Source: Oleispira sp963851095 (GTDB taxonomy: Bacteria > Pseudomonadota > Gammaproteobacteria > Pseudomonadales > Oceanobacteraceae). Taken from it: a stretch of 64,000 nucleotides of DNA. Under the pieces are notes generated by a model, which made no database searches, was not told the origin of the DNA, and saw nothing but the letters and a program-made list of their open reading frames with translations. Shown here piece after piece: positions 1 to 8,051 of this stretch (position 1 is its first letter; each line of letters opens with the position of its first letter). A program made the position numbers and the translations under genes. Location of the stretch: NCBI GenBank assembly GCA_963851095.1, contig CAWKOX010000033.1, forward strand, positions 268,128-332,127, in the 5' to 3' direction.

Positions 1-501
1 AGGGTTATCGGTTAACGAAATACCTTTCACCATCGTACCGCGCTTAGCCGTGAAGTTAGCGCCTTTAACAACCAGATCTTTAATCAAGGTTACGTTATCG
101 CCAGCGACTAACGGTGCGCCATTGCTATCACGCGTTGTTTCAGCACTGAAATCTACCATGCCCGCTTCAGCCCACTTTTGTACGTCTTCTTCGAAGTACA
201 TCATGTCGACTAGATCTTGAGCCCAGTCTTCGCCTTTTGCTTTTAACGTCTTAAGTTGACGCCAAGCCATAACTTGCACAGGAAGCTCTTGGCTCCACAT
301 ACTGTCGTTCAGGCAGCGCCAGTGGTTGCCATCAAGGGAGTCTGGGTTGTTAATTTGGTCAGTGCACGTCGAGCAAAGCATGACACTTTGTTCGACAGAG
401 CCATCGCTAGGAGCAACTTCAAATTTAGTCACAGGTGCATCGGCAGCACACAGCTCACATTTATTGCCACAGCGGGCTAACAGGGTATTTTCAGTAGTCA
501 T
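1..501 (-). CDS. phnA: PhnA/YjdM-like zinc-ribbon protein, 3' end beyond window
   Basis: Read on the minus strand from ATG at 501, the frame stays open for 167 codons to the window edge, so the C-terminus is missing. The N-terminus carries a Cys4 zinc ribbon (C15-xx-C18 and C43-xx-C46, with an extra C11). The last visible stretch, with GDNVTLIKDL and VKG, matches the PhnA/YjdM C-terminal domain, of which perhaps 20 residues are lost. The longer form with an N-terminal ribbon and linker is common in marine gammaproteobacteria. Despite the name, the family has no proven role in phosphonate breakdown. Plus-strand ORFs over 256-598 are shadows of this gene. Family call firm, function unknown. Confidence 0.85.
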   Translation of the reverse strand, partial: MTTENTLLARCGNKCELCAADAPVTKFEVAPSDGSVEQSVMLCSTCTDQINNPDSLDGNHWRCLNDSMWSQELPVQVMAWRQLKTLKAKGEDWAQDLVDMMYFEEDVQKWAEAGMVDFSAETTRDSNGAPLVAGDNVTLIKDLVVKGANFTAKRGTMVKGISLTDNP

Positions 502-613
502 TATTAAAAACCTTATATTTCAAGTGGGTATTATGCCACTGATAACAGAAATGGGAAATGCGAAGTGTGTTTACCTCGCCTTCCCTAGCTTCTACTGATT
601 CGCAAATTAGCCG

Positions 614-928
614 TTATGATGCACAAACGGCTTTCATGCGAATTTTATTGGTCCAGTGTAAGAAACCATGAGACGTCGAATATTGGGTATTAACGGCAAC
701 AATTTCAGTCGGGCATTTTTCTTGTAATTGCTGATAAGCCTGATCGACATAGTCAATATCAAAGACAAAGCCAAGAATAACCGTTTGCTCCGTGGTGACT
801 TCAACAATGTGCTTATTCAGGTTGATTGATTTTGGTGTATTCGCAGAAACATCAGACATATGAGACATATGAATGCTGTGAGTGCAGCCTGCAAGAGTCA
901 TGCTAAGCAGTAGTAGAATCTTCTTCAT
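614..928 (-). CDS. Small lipoprotein, paralogue 1 of 3
   Basis: A 104-residue protein from ATG 928; an upstream in-frame start at 955 would put nine extra residues before the signal peptide and is less likely. The signal peptide starts MKKILLLL and ends in the lipobox LAGC (C15), so an envelope lipoprotein is predicted. The mature part shares with the next gene upstream the pattern LGxxF, D(Y/F)VD, a KC/QC cysteine and a C-terminal cysteine, suggesting a conserved disulfide. It is last of three consecutive paralogues, 11 bases after its neighbour. No known function recognised. Confidence 0.72.
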   Translation of the reverse strand: MKKILLLLSMTLAGCTHSIHMSHMSDVSANTPKSINLNKHIVEVTTEQTVILGFVFDIDYVDQAYQQLQEKCPTEIVAVNTQYSTSHGFLHWTNKIRMKAVCAS

Positions 929-939
929 TGAATATACCC

Positions 940-1245
940 TTAGCCTTGCTGGCAATAGCCAGTCGCAATCACTTCACGCTTTAATACTAAGAAATAAGCA
1001 GTTGTCTGATGTTTGGTCAAAATACCTTCTAACTTACCTTCAGCACACTGGCTTTTTAGATCTAAAATGGCTTCATCAACAAAGTCATTTGAAAAGGCTA
1101 TGCCAAGAAAATTCCAGCTATGAGATGTTGCTGTAATCGAATTGTCACGCTCAACAGGGATTTGGGTCAGAGACACGGAGTTTAGGCTCACGCAGGCACT
1201 AAGCGATAAACAAGTAGCGATAGAAACACATAATTTTTTAAACAT
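940..1245 (-). CDS. Small lipoprotein, paralogue 2 of 3
   Basis: A 101-residue protein with a signal peptide starting MFKKLCVSIA and lipobox LSAC (C18). The mature part contains LNSVSLTQIP, which parallels LDHVQIGEID in the upstream paralogue, then LGIAF, DFVDEA and two cysteines, the last in the motif GYC near the C-terminus. This middle gene links the other two by similarity: its N-terminal half resembles paralogue 3 and its C-terminal half resembles paralogue 1. Probably co-transcribed with both. The layout recalls small Bor/TRL-type lipoproteins, but I cannot assign a family. Confidence 0.72.
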   Translation of the reverse strand: MFKKLCVSIATCLSLSACVSLNSVSLTQIPVERDNSITATSHSWNFLGIAFSNDFVDEAILDLKSQCAEGKLEGILTKHQTTAYFLVLKREVIATGYCQQG

Positions 1246-1271
1246 AATATTTTCCTTAATTTAATTCAGGG

Positions 1272-1685
1272 TTAAAGAATGCAGTAGCCGCTAAGGCGTA
1301 CTATTTCACCACTCACTGCGCCGAAAGCTTTCGCTTCACGAACGGAGGTTAAGCCTGTCATTTTTCCTGTTGGACATTCTGCATAAATATAATCCATAAC
1401 CTTGTTAGCATATTCATCATCATAGACTGGGTTGCCGGTTCTAGGACCCATGTTCATGAGCGCAAGAATGTCGCGTAATTGTTGAAATTGCTCAGCCGTT
1501 CGGCCTTTTGAGACCGCTCGACCCAGCTCTGCAGCGGCAGCCGCTTCAAAACCAAATTGACTGACCTGAACATTAAAAGGGATGAGTGTTCCTTGGCTTT
1601 GATCTATCTCGCCTATTTGCACATGATCAAGACGAGCACATGCTGTTAGAAGACCAAAAGCGGCTATTGCGAAGTATTGACGCAT
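1272..1685 (-). CDS. Small lipoprotein, paralogue 3 of 3
   Basis: A 137-residue protein, first of the three in transcription order. Signal peptide MRQYFAIAAF with lipobox LLTAC (C16). After the shared LDHVQIGEID start it has an Ala-rich helical insertion (residues about 48-90) absent from the other two, then AECPTG and a terminal GYC, so the cysteine pair is kept. Expansion by tandem duplication followed by divergence is the simplest reading. The upstream spacer to sbmA (1686-1876) holds the sbmA terminator. Function unknown. Confidence 0.75.
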   Translation of the reverse strand: MRQYFAIAAFGLLTACARLDHVQIGEIDQSQGTLIPFNVQVSQFGFEAAAAAELGRAVSKGRTAEQFQQLRDILALMNMGPRTGNPVYDDEYANKVMDYIYAECPTGKMTGLTSVREAKAFGAVSGEIVRLSGYCIL

Positions 1686-1804
1686 AGCGGTTCCTTGTTG
1701 AGTATTGGGGGGGACGGATACTAGTGATTACACAGAAAAAGGTCAAGTATTGTAAGGTTTATCATTAATGAAATAATAACAGCGTAAAGAATGAGCATCG
1801 AAAC

Positions 1805-1841
1805 GAAAAAAGCCTTTTCTAACATGTATCAGAAAAGGCTT
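1805..1841 (-). terminator. Rho-independent terminator after sbmA
   Basis: Read on the minus strand, an 11-bp stem AAGCCTTTTCT / AGAAAAGGCTT with a 10-base loop is followed by a T tract. It lies 36 bases past the sbmA stop codon, in the right orientation to end that transcript. Confidence 0.8.
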
Positions 1842-1876
1842 CTATGTTGAAGGCTAAGAACGGAATCAGGCTGAAT

Positions 1877-3157
1877 CTACTGTCCGTCTATAACGGTATT
1901 TTCGATTGGTAATACCGTTTCTGGTGCCTCATCTAGAACAGATTCAAACTGCTTCAAACGCTTACGTACTGAAAGCAATTCAACAATAATGGTCCATGAA
2001 TTAACCAAATATTGGAAAGAGTTACTCACCTGTCCGAAGGCGGTCAAAATCTGCTGAAGAATACCAAAAGTAATGGCGCCTACGGCAATGGTTGGCACTA
2101 ATAAAACAAAGACAAAAATATTATCGGCCTGTAAGTACAAACTTCTTGCGACGTTAAAATACATATAGTGGAAGTACAGACGGAAGTAATTTTTACGAAC
2201 ATTGTTGAACAATTCATTCAATTTAAGTGGCTCAGCACGATCAGTATTATCTTCGCCATAAACCAGTTCTTTACGGAATGCGGCTTCTACTTTTTGGTTA
2301 TTGAACTGTAACCCAGGAAGCTTGATACCGACTAAGGCCAATACGCCTGTACCAAAAATTGACCAGAACAGGGCTGCATAGAAAAGTGGGTGTGCAATTT
2401 CACCGACAATAGGCAGTTCTGAAATATAAGCAGATAGTGCCCAAAGTACTGGTAAGAAAGCAAATAAGGTCATCACCGCTTCAATAAGAGAAACCCCTAA
2501 GTCTTCCATAATGGTCGCGAAGCGCATGGTATCTTCTTGAATACGCTGAGATGCACCTTCTACATCACGCAGCTGTTCCCAGTTAGAGGTATAGTATTCG
2601 TTCATCGCGGTGCGCCAGCGAAAGATAAAATGACTCACCAAAAATTTAGTCGCTACGTAGATAACAATTGCGAGAAAGGCAATTTCAGCAAACAGCATGA
2701 TAAGGTCAAACAGCTGCGTTGTTGCCGAGCTTAAGGCTTCTTCACCAACGACCTTAGCCGCTTCAGAGCCATCGATCGGCTTTAAAAGTGACTGGACTAA
2801 ATCAAAGAAAGGCCGACGCCAGTTATTAATGGCAACAGACACTTGCACAGAATAATAGGTCGAAAATAGAATAGCCGATGAGCCTACAATAGACCACCAC
2901 TGCCATTTATGCGGCGATACCTTAAACCAAAACAAGGCGAAAACTGCCGTGCATAAAAAATAGAAGCCGTAGAATAATAAGAACGAGTTCGTTACAAAGT
3001 GACCTAAGCCGATCACTGGCTGAGTATCTGAAATATCTAAACCAACCAAGTTGGCCATTTGTTCGTTGAATCCATACCAGATAGCACATGCGCCGCCGGC
3101 AAAGAGCAGCACCGATAAGAAAAATAATTTCGGGTTCGGAAAGAAAGACTTAAACAT
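1877..3157 (-). CDS. sbmA: SbmA/BacA-family peptide transporter
   Basis: A 426-residue inner-membrane protein aligning by eye to E. coli SbmA along its whole length (406 residues there): MFKSFFP start, FALFWFKVSPHKWQWW, FRWRTAMNEYY, EDTMRFA, GIKLPGLQFNNQ, AYRKELVYGED-like AFRKELVYGED, and RKNYFRLYFHYMYFN. SbmA proteins import Pro-rich peptides, microcins B17 and J25 and bleomycin using the proton gradient, and lack the nucleotide-binding domain of BacA-related ABC exporters, as here. About seven or eight membrane segments are visible. Monocistronic, with its own terminator. The extra residues are mainly in the 100-150 loop and the C-terminal tail. Confidence 0.93.
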   Translation of the reverse strand: MFKSFFPNPKLFFLSVLLFAGGACAIWYGFNEQMANLVGLDISDTQPVIGLGHFVTNSFLLFYGFYFLCTAVFALFWFKVSPHKWQWWSIVGSSAILFSTYYSVQVSVAINNWRRPFFDLVQSLLKPIDGSEAAKVVGEEALSSATTQLFDLIMLFAEIAFLAIVIYVATKFLVSHFIFRWRTAMNEYYTSNWEQLRDVEGASQRIQEDTMRFATIMEDLGVSLIEAVMTLFAFLPVLWALSAYISELPIVGEIAHPLFYAALFWSIFGTGVLALVGIKLPGLQFNNQKVEAAFRKELVYGEDNTDRAEPLKLNELFNNVRKNYFRLYFHYMYFNVARSLYLQADNIFVFVLLVPTIAVGAITFGILQQILTAFGQVSNSFQYLVNSWTIIVELLSVRKRLKQFESVLDEAPETVLPIENTVIDGQ

Positions 3158-3255
3158 ACGAGTGAATAACCTTTTGGTTTACAGTTCAGCAATCGCTGAG
3201 TGCAGATCGAATTATTATATTTAGAGTAAGAACATCTTATTAAAGTTCACCCATT

Positions 3256-4107
3256 CTAGCGCTTAGCGAGTGAGGGCAAGTTGAACTTCTTGCTCAGTAT
3301 CTTATCCAGTATTGCCACAGGTAACCAGCGTTTCAATAGCGGCAAGCCAAAACTGCCGTTACCAATTCGAATCACTGGCTTAGGTTTGTTTAATAATTGC
3401 TCAACTAATATATCAGCAAACTCCGCGGCTGGGGTTGGGTTATCTTGCGAGGCGGTTGCTCGTGCTTGAATGGCCTCTTTTAAAGGCGCGTATAAAGAAT
3501 CAGGCGTAATGCGTTTTAGAACATTATTGAGTGAATTGTCACCGAATTTAGATTCAATAGCCCCAGGCTGAACAGTGATGACATCAATACCAAATGGCGC
3601 AAGCTCCATTCTTTGTGCATCCGATAAAGAATGCAGTGCTGCCTTAGTGGCACAATAAGCTCCAGAAAAAGGGGTGGTAGTAATACCCGAGACAGAGCCA
3701 ATATTCACCACTTGGGCAACGTCATTCTTATTCAGTTTCTGCTTAGCCATCAGTAGCGGTAAGCAGGCTTTGGTTAATTCCATGGGTGCGAAAACATTGG
3801 TTTCAAACTGGGCGCGCAAATCGTCTAAAGGCATGTCTGCTAGAGGTCCCATCGCGGCGTATCCAGCATTGTTTATTAGCACATCAAGGGATTTATTATC
3901 TTGTTGGATATGTGCAATCGCGTTACGAATACTGCTGTTGCTATTAACATCTAGCGTAAGTTTCGTCAGGTTAGTATGTTCTGCAAGATCATCTAAGCTG
4001 TGAATGTTGCGAGCGCTGGCATACACATAAAAATCGTTGGCTAAATATTTTTCACACAATGCACGGCCAATACCCGAAGAGCAGCCAGTGATTAAAACGG
4101 TTTTCAT
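3256..4107 (-). CDS. Short-chain dehydrogenase/reductase
   Basis: A 283-residue classical SDR. The cofactor motif TGCSSGIG is at residues 7-14, NNAG at 79-82, and the catalytic set is S138, Y151 and K155 (YCATK). A DxD-like acidic residue after strand beta-3 (LTLDV) is present. The C-terminal extension (residues about 240-283), with hydrophobic LPLLKRWLP, resembles SDRs acting on lipid-like substrates, but the substrate cannot be deduced. Its start overlaps the stop of the amidase gene by four bases (ATGA), so the two are translationally coupled. Confidence 0.9.
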   Translation of the reverse strand: MKTVLITGCSSGIGRALCEKYLANDFYVYASARNIHSLDDLAEHTNLTKLTLDVNSNSSIRNAIAHIQQDNKSLDVLINNAGYAAMGPLADMPLDDLRAQFETNVFAPMELTKACLPLLMAKQKLNKNDVAQVVNIGSVSGITTTPFSGAYCATKAALHSLSDAQRMELAPFGIDVITVQPGAIESKFGDNSLNNVLKRITPDSLYAPLKEAIQARATASQDNPTPAAEFADILVEQLLNKPKPVIRIGNGSFGLPLLKRWLPVAILDKILSKKFNLPSLAKR

Positions 4108-5639
4108 AAAGATACCTTTTCTTGAGTGGAGCTCTTATTGGCTGAAGTATTGTTAGGAGTGTTGGCAGGAGTTTTATCGAACCAAGGTTGTGCTTGTTCC
4201 AGTTGATGCGCAAGTTGCAATAATGTTTTCTCGTCACCCAATGGAGCAATAAATTGTGTACCTAGCGGTAAACCTGATTCCGTCCAATAGAGGGGCACCG
4301 ACATCGCAGGCTGACCGGTTAGATTGGCTAGCTGAGTGAAGGGTAATTTTTCTAAGTTTTCTAACGCAACTTTTTTAGTCATGCCTGTTTTTAGTAATAA
4401 TTTTTGTAAGCCAAGTGCATTGACAATTTTAGTGCCTACCTTGTCGAGTATGCCTAAATCAAATTCACCAATCGGAACAGGTTCACTGCCAAGGGTGGGG
4501 GTTAATAATAAATCATACTCTTGATGTAAGGCGTTCATGCTTTGACTAAAGTCATTCCAGCGGCGCTTAGCCGTCACGAATTGTTCGGCTGAAATCTTTT
4601 TACCAATATAGCCCATGAGCTTGGTGGTATCTTCAACATCGAGGTTGCTGAAATTACTGTTTAGTAACTTTGCGGCAAACTCAAGGTCAGCAGCAACGTG
4701 ACCGTAATACATGGTTAAGTAGCTATCGGTCAGATCGCTGGCATTAATATAAGGATGAACCGCTTCAACGGTATGTCCAAGTGCTTCTAGCAAGCTGACG
4801 GTATGTTGCACAGATCGAATCGCATCTTCTGTGACAGGGCGGTCAAAAAACGATTGCACGGTATAAGCAATTTTTAATGGCCGAACAGGCGTCTCTAAAC
4901 AGGCGAGGTAACCGGTTTCTTTTAGCACGGGGTAAGGAGAGCTGCCATCAGGGCCAGCGACAACATCAAGCATCGCGGCGCTATCACGCACAGAACGAGT
5001 TAATACATGCTCGGTGGCGGCACCATCCCAAAGTTCAGAATGATACGGGCCTGTTGGTGTACGACCACGAGAAGGCTTAAGACCAAATAGTCCACAACAC
5101 GCCGCTGGAATTCTAATCGATCCACCACCATCTCCGCCAGACGCCATTGGGACAATGCCTGCGGCAATTGCAGCACCCGAACCACCACTTGAGCCACCCG
5201 AAGTATGATTTAAGTTCCAAGGGTTGCGCGTAGGGCCAAATGCCTTGGGTTCGGTAATGCCCATTAAACCAAATTCGGGGGTATTGGTTTTTCCGAAAAT
5301 CACCAAGCCAGAAGACTTATAGCGTTTAACCATCTCGCTATCGCTCGGGGATATATTACCTTTAAAAGCGGCACTGCCATTACTGAGGGGGGTTCCTTCT
5401 AATGAGCAGAGTAAATCTTTCAGTAAAAAAGGAACGCCAGAAAAAGGCCCTTCAGGTAAGCCTTGTTTTATTTGCTGATGCGCAAAGTCATAGAGCTTGG
5501 TAATGATGGCGTTAATAGCAGGGTTTTCTTGTTCAGCCTGAACGATAGCCGTTTCTAATAGCTCTGTTGCGCTGATATCTTTGTTCTTAATAAGTTGAGC
5601 TAAACCCAACGCATCATAGTTGGCGTAATCTTTAAGCAT
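4104..5639 (-). CDS. Amidase signature family hydrolase
   Basis: A 511-residue amidase-signature enzyme. The Ser-cisSer-Lys triad is visible: K74 in FLLKDL, S150 in the glycine/serine signature GGSSGGSGAA, and nucleophile S174 in GGGSIRIPA. No signal peptide, so cytoplasmic. The family hydrolyses amides of many kinds (6-aminohexanoate dimers, nitrile-derived amides, fatty amides); GatA is unlikely because gatC and gatB are absent. The C-terminus has a low-complexity tail rich in Asn, Thr and Ser (about residues 490-511). It is coupled to the downstream SDR. Confidence 0.9.
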   Translation of the reverse strand: MLKDYANYDALGLAQLIKNKDISATELLETAIVQAEQENPAINAIITKLYDFAHQQIKQGLPEGPFSGVPFLLKDLLCSLEGTPLSNGSAAFKGNISPSDSEMVKRYKSSGLVIFGKTNTPEFGLMGITEPKAFGPTRNPWNLNHTSGGSSGGSGAAIAAGIVPMASGGDGGGSIRIPAACCGLFGLKPSRGRTPTGPYHSELWDGAATEHVLTRSVRDSAAMLDVVAGPDGSSPYPVLKETGYLACLETPVRPLKIAYTVQSFFDRPVTEDAIRSVQHTVSLLEALGHTVEAVHPYINASDLTDSYLTMYYGHVAADLEFAAKLLNSNFSNLDVEDTTKLMGYIGKKISAEQFVTAKRRWNDFSQSMNALHQEYDLLLTPTLGSEPVPIGEFDLGILDKVGTKIVNALGLQKLLLKTGMTKKVALENLEKLPFTQLANLTGQPAMSVPLYWTESGLPLGTQFIAPLGDEKTLLQLAHQLEQAQPWFDKTPANTPNNTSANKSSTQEKVSL

Positions 5640-5752
5640 TTAAAACCCCAAGGTGACAGTGACGATTATTTGTACAACTAATAGCAATTATTATTAATAT
5701 AGATCGTCAGACTTTAGCATAGGGGCAGAATAACCAGAAGGTGTTAATGCGC

Positions 5753-6637
5753 TTACAAATTTGAAAATTTTGCTCCTTGATTATCAATGGCTAAAAATGC
5801 AACGTCCTGTTCTTGTAGCCAGTCTGCTCCGTCTTTTTCAGCTAACATCGTTAACGTCGCAAGACTACCGGCGACAAGGCATTGAGGTGCAAGAACCGTT
5901 ACCGAAGCCCAGTGATTAACAGGCCAACCGGTATTGGCTTTTAGAATATGACAGTAGCGCTGATCACCGACCATCATAAAGCGTTCATAGTGACCACTGG
6001 TTGCCATTGCACCTTGGTGCAGTGTGACATAAGAAATCGCTGATTCGGGTCGCTGAGGATCGCGTATGCCAATGTCCCAGCCAGACTTATCGGTTTTATC
6101 ACCAATGATGCGAATGTCACCGCCTAAATCTACCAACCCATGTTGAATGCCTAACGATTGAAAGACTTCTGCTGCCCGATCGGCCGCATATTCTTTGCCA
6201 AAACCCCCAAAATCAATTTCCATTTTTTTCTGTGGTAAAAAAATTGAATGATGATCCCATTGTACAGACGACCAGTTGATTAACGGTAAGAGGGTTTGCA
6301 GTATTTGCTCAGTCGGTAATGTATTGGATTTAAAATCCCAAACTTGTCGGAGAATACCGGAAGTAATATCAAACAGACCGTCACTTTGTTGGTGGCAAAG
6401 CTGAGCATAGTTTAATAAACCAGCGGTTTCTTCATCAATTTTTGTAGCTTTAATCCCCGCATTATTATTGATTGTCTGTAATAAGCTGTCGTGTCGATAA
6501 CGGCTGAATTTTTCTTCAATGCGCTGCACTTCCGCTTGCGCTTTTAGGCAGGCTTGTTTGATGTGATGACTATCGCCTTGCAATAAAAATTTACAAGGCG
6601 ATGCCATCGCGGTGAAGGTATGTTGGTGAAAATCCAT
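5753..6637 (-). CDS. ApbE-like FAD:protein FMN transferase without signal peptide
   Basis: A 294-residue member of the ApbE/NosX family, which transfers FMN from FAD to a Ser or Thr in target proteins such as RnfG, RnfD and NqrB/C. Recognisable parts are ASPCKF near the N-terminus, FDITSGILR, DFGGFGKEYAADRA (residues about 147-160), LVDLGGDIRIIG and ATSGHYERF. The protein is shorter than usual (about 340) and begins directly at the catalytic domain. An in-frame TAA lies two codons before the ATG, so neither a lipoprotein nor a Sec signal can be added. It is the last gene of a six-gene cluster, 13 bases after the DUF3570 gene. Confidence 0.9.
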   Translation of the reverse strand: MDFHQHTFTAMASPCKFLLQGDSHHIKQACLKAQAEVQRIEEKFSRYRHDSLLQTINNNAGIKATKIDEETAGLLNYAQLCHQQSDGLFDITSGILRQVWDFKSNTLPTEQILQTLLPLINWSSVQWDHHSIFLPQKKMEIDFGGFGKEYAADRAAEVFQSLGIQHGLVDLGGDIRIIGDKTDKSGWDIGIRDPQRPESAISYVTLHQGAMATSGHYERFMMVGDQRYCHILKANTGWPVNHWASVTVLAPQCLVAGSLATLTMLAEKDGADWLQEQDVAFLAIDNQGAKFSNL

Positions 6638-6650
6638 GGGTTAAGATTAA

Positions 6651-7811
6651 CTAGAATTTATAATCGATACCAGCGGTGACCGTTGAAAAGTTAACTAATC
6701 CCGGAGTCTCATCATCACTGCCACCGAATAGCGCTAAAGATTCATTGCTAATATATTGCTGCCAATCAAAATGTAGGGCCCATTGTTGGAATTTGAGTTC
6801 GCTAGTAAAGCCCATCGTGAAAGCACCATAACTGGATAAACGGTAATCACTAGAGTTCAATTCGCCTGCTGCAGGAGTTTGCTCTAGCGAATAAAAGTCT
6901 GCTTTTTCTTGGCTGTAATAGCGTAATAATGGCGATGCTATTACACGAAATTTTCCGAGGTTCAGTGACTGTGCCCACTTTAAATCGATTGTATGAGAAG
7001 CGATTCCCCAATCATCGTAATAGTAGCGATAATTAGAATGTAATGCTGCGCCATCCAATACGTTTGCATATTGCTTATACTGAACCGAAAACGTTATTTG
7101 ATCGCGGCTTTCAGGTCGGCGGTCTTCAAACTTATACGGATCAGAGAGGTAGCCAGTTAATTGAGTAAAGCCAATACCTGCTTGTAATGTGCGGTATTTA
7201 TCAATGACTTGGCTAATGCCTTCATAAAGAGAAAAACTGCGTTTTTTACGACCATCAGCCTCAGAACGAGCAACGGATAAATCCGCATCGGTAGGTGATA
7301 GTTCATCATTGCTAACAGAAAACGAACCGACTAAAGTCGTCTGCTTATCGAGAATATTCAGTGTGCCATCAAGGCCAAAAGCAATTGACTGATAGTCATT
7401 TTCTTTTGATACGGCTAACAGACCACCAGCGGTTCCTTCTGAAAAATATTTCTTGGGAGCGACTTTGATATCAATTCTATTTTCTTCAATACTCGCCCCA
7501 CTCATGACGAGGGTGCTTTTACCATCAGCGTTTTTATAGGTTTGAGTCGGTGAAGCGCCACTCATGGTTTCATACTGTAATTCACTAGTAACGTACCAAG
7601 AATCACCGACAGGAGTACGATAGCCAAATTGCGAAACATCAATTTGATAGCGTCCGGTTTCTGCAGTAAAAGTACGTTCTCTGGGTGAATCCGCTTCTTG
7701 ATAATGGGTATAGCGATAACTCAGCGTTTTATCGGTGGGTGCTACATCACCTTGGCACGGAATGGCGATCGCCGCTGCAGAAAGTGCGCTAAAGGCTGTT
7801 AGTTTTTTCAT
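6651..7811 (-). CDS. DUF3570 outer-membrane-like protein
   Basis: A 386-residue exported protein. Signal peptide MKKLTAFSALSAAAIAI is followed by alternating amphipathic strands and ends in a C-terminal Phe (GIDYKF), as expected of an outer-membrane beta-barrel. Overall it fits DUF3570, a family often found with DUF4266, thioredoxin-like and ApbE genes. Two copies of SGAS occur at residues 84-87 and 104-107 in an N-terminal hairpin; SGAS resembles the S/TGAT/S sequence that ApbE flavinylates. Sits between DUF4266 (18 bases upstream) and apbE (13 bases downstream). Role unknown; an electron- or metal-related barrel is inference. Confidence 0.82.
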   Translation of the reverse strand: MKKLTAFSALSAAAIAIPCQGDVAPTDKTLSYRYTHYQEADSPRERTFTAETGRYQIDVSQFGYRTPVGDSWYVTSELQYETMSGASPTQTYKNADGKSTLVMSGASIEENRIDIKVAPKKYFSEGTAGGLLAVSKENDYQSIAFGLDGTLNILDKQTTLVGSFSVSNDELSPTDADLSVARSEADGRKKRSFSLYEGISQVIDKYRTLQAGIGFTQLTGYLSDPYKFEDRRPESRDQITFSVQYKQYANVLDGAALHSNYRYYYDDWGIASHTIDLKWAQSLNLGKFRVIASPLLRYYSQEKADFYSLEQTPAAGELNSSDYRLSSYGAFTMGFTSELKFQQWALHFDWQQYISNESLALFGGSDDETPGLVNFSTVTAGIDYKF

Positions 7812-7829
7812 CTATGAATTCAATCCTGT

Positions 7830-8045
7830 TTAGTTACAACCACAGCCACCACCGGCAGCTTGACCGCCACCAGAAGAACCTTCTTTACTAAAATAAATAT
7901 GATTATCGAGAGAGCTGCCGAGTGGGTCGCTCGCAGAGGACATGACATCTTTTGACAGATACCCTCGCTGCCAAGGCTTGACGGTGCTGCAACCAGAAAT
8001 AACAAGACAACTGGTAATAATAGAAAGCAGAATGATGTTATTCAT
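7830..8045 (-). CDS. DUF4266 lipoprotein with GGGCGCN tail
   Basis: A 71-residue lipoprotein: signal peptide MNNIILLSIITSCLVISGC with the lipid-anchored Cys at 19, then the DUF4266 pattern KPWQRGYLSKDVM, DPLG, and an extreme C-terminal glycine-rich run ending GGGCGCN. The mature chain is only about 53 residues, so it is an anchored peptide carrying a flexible di-cysteine tail. The neighbouring TlpA-like thioredoxin could act on this CxC pair. An alternative ORF overlapping it at 7820-8005 is a shadow. Family call from the characteristic tail; biochemical role not known. Confidence 0.82.
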   Translation of the reverse strand: MNNIILLSIITSCLVISGCSTVKPWQRGYLSKDVMSSASDPLGSSLDNHIYFSKEGSSGGGQAAGGGCGCN

Positions 8046-8051
8046 AAATTA

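Noticed and set aside
256..598. Two plus-strand ORFs near the left edge
   Set aside because: They lie opposite the phnA-like gene, which is clearly coding on the minus strand.
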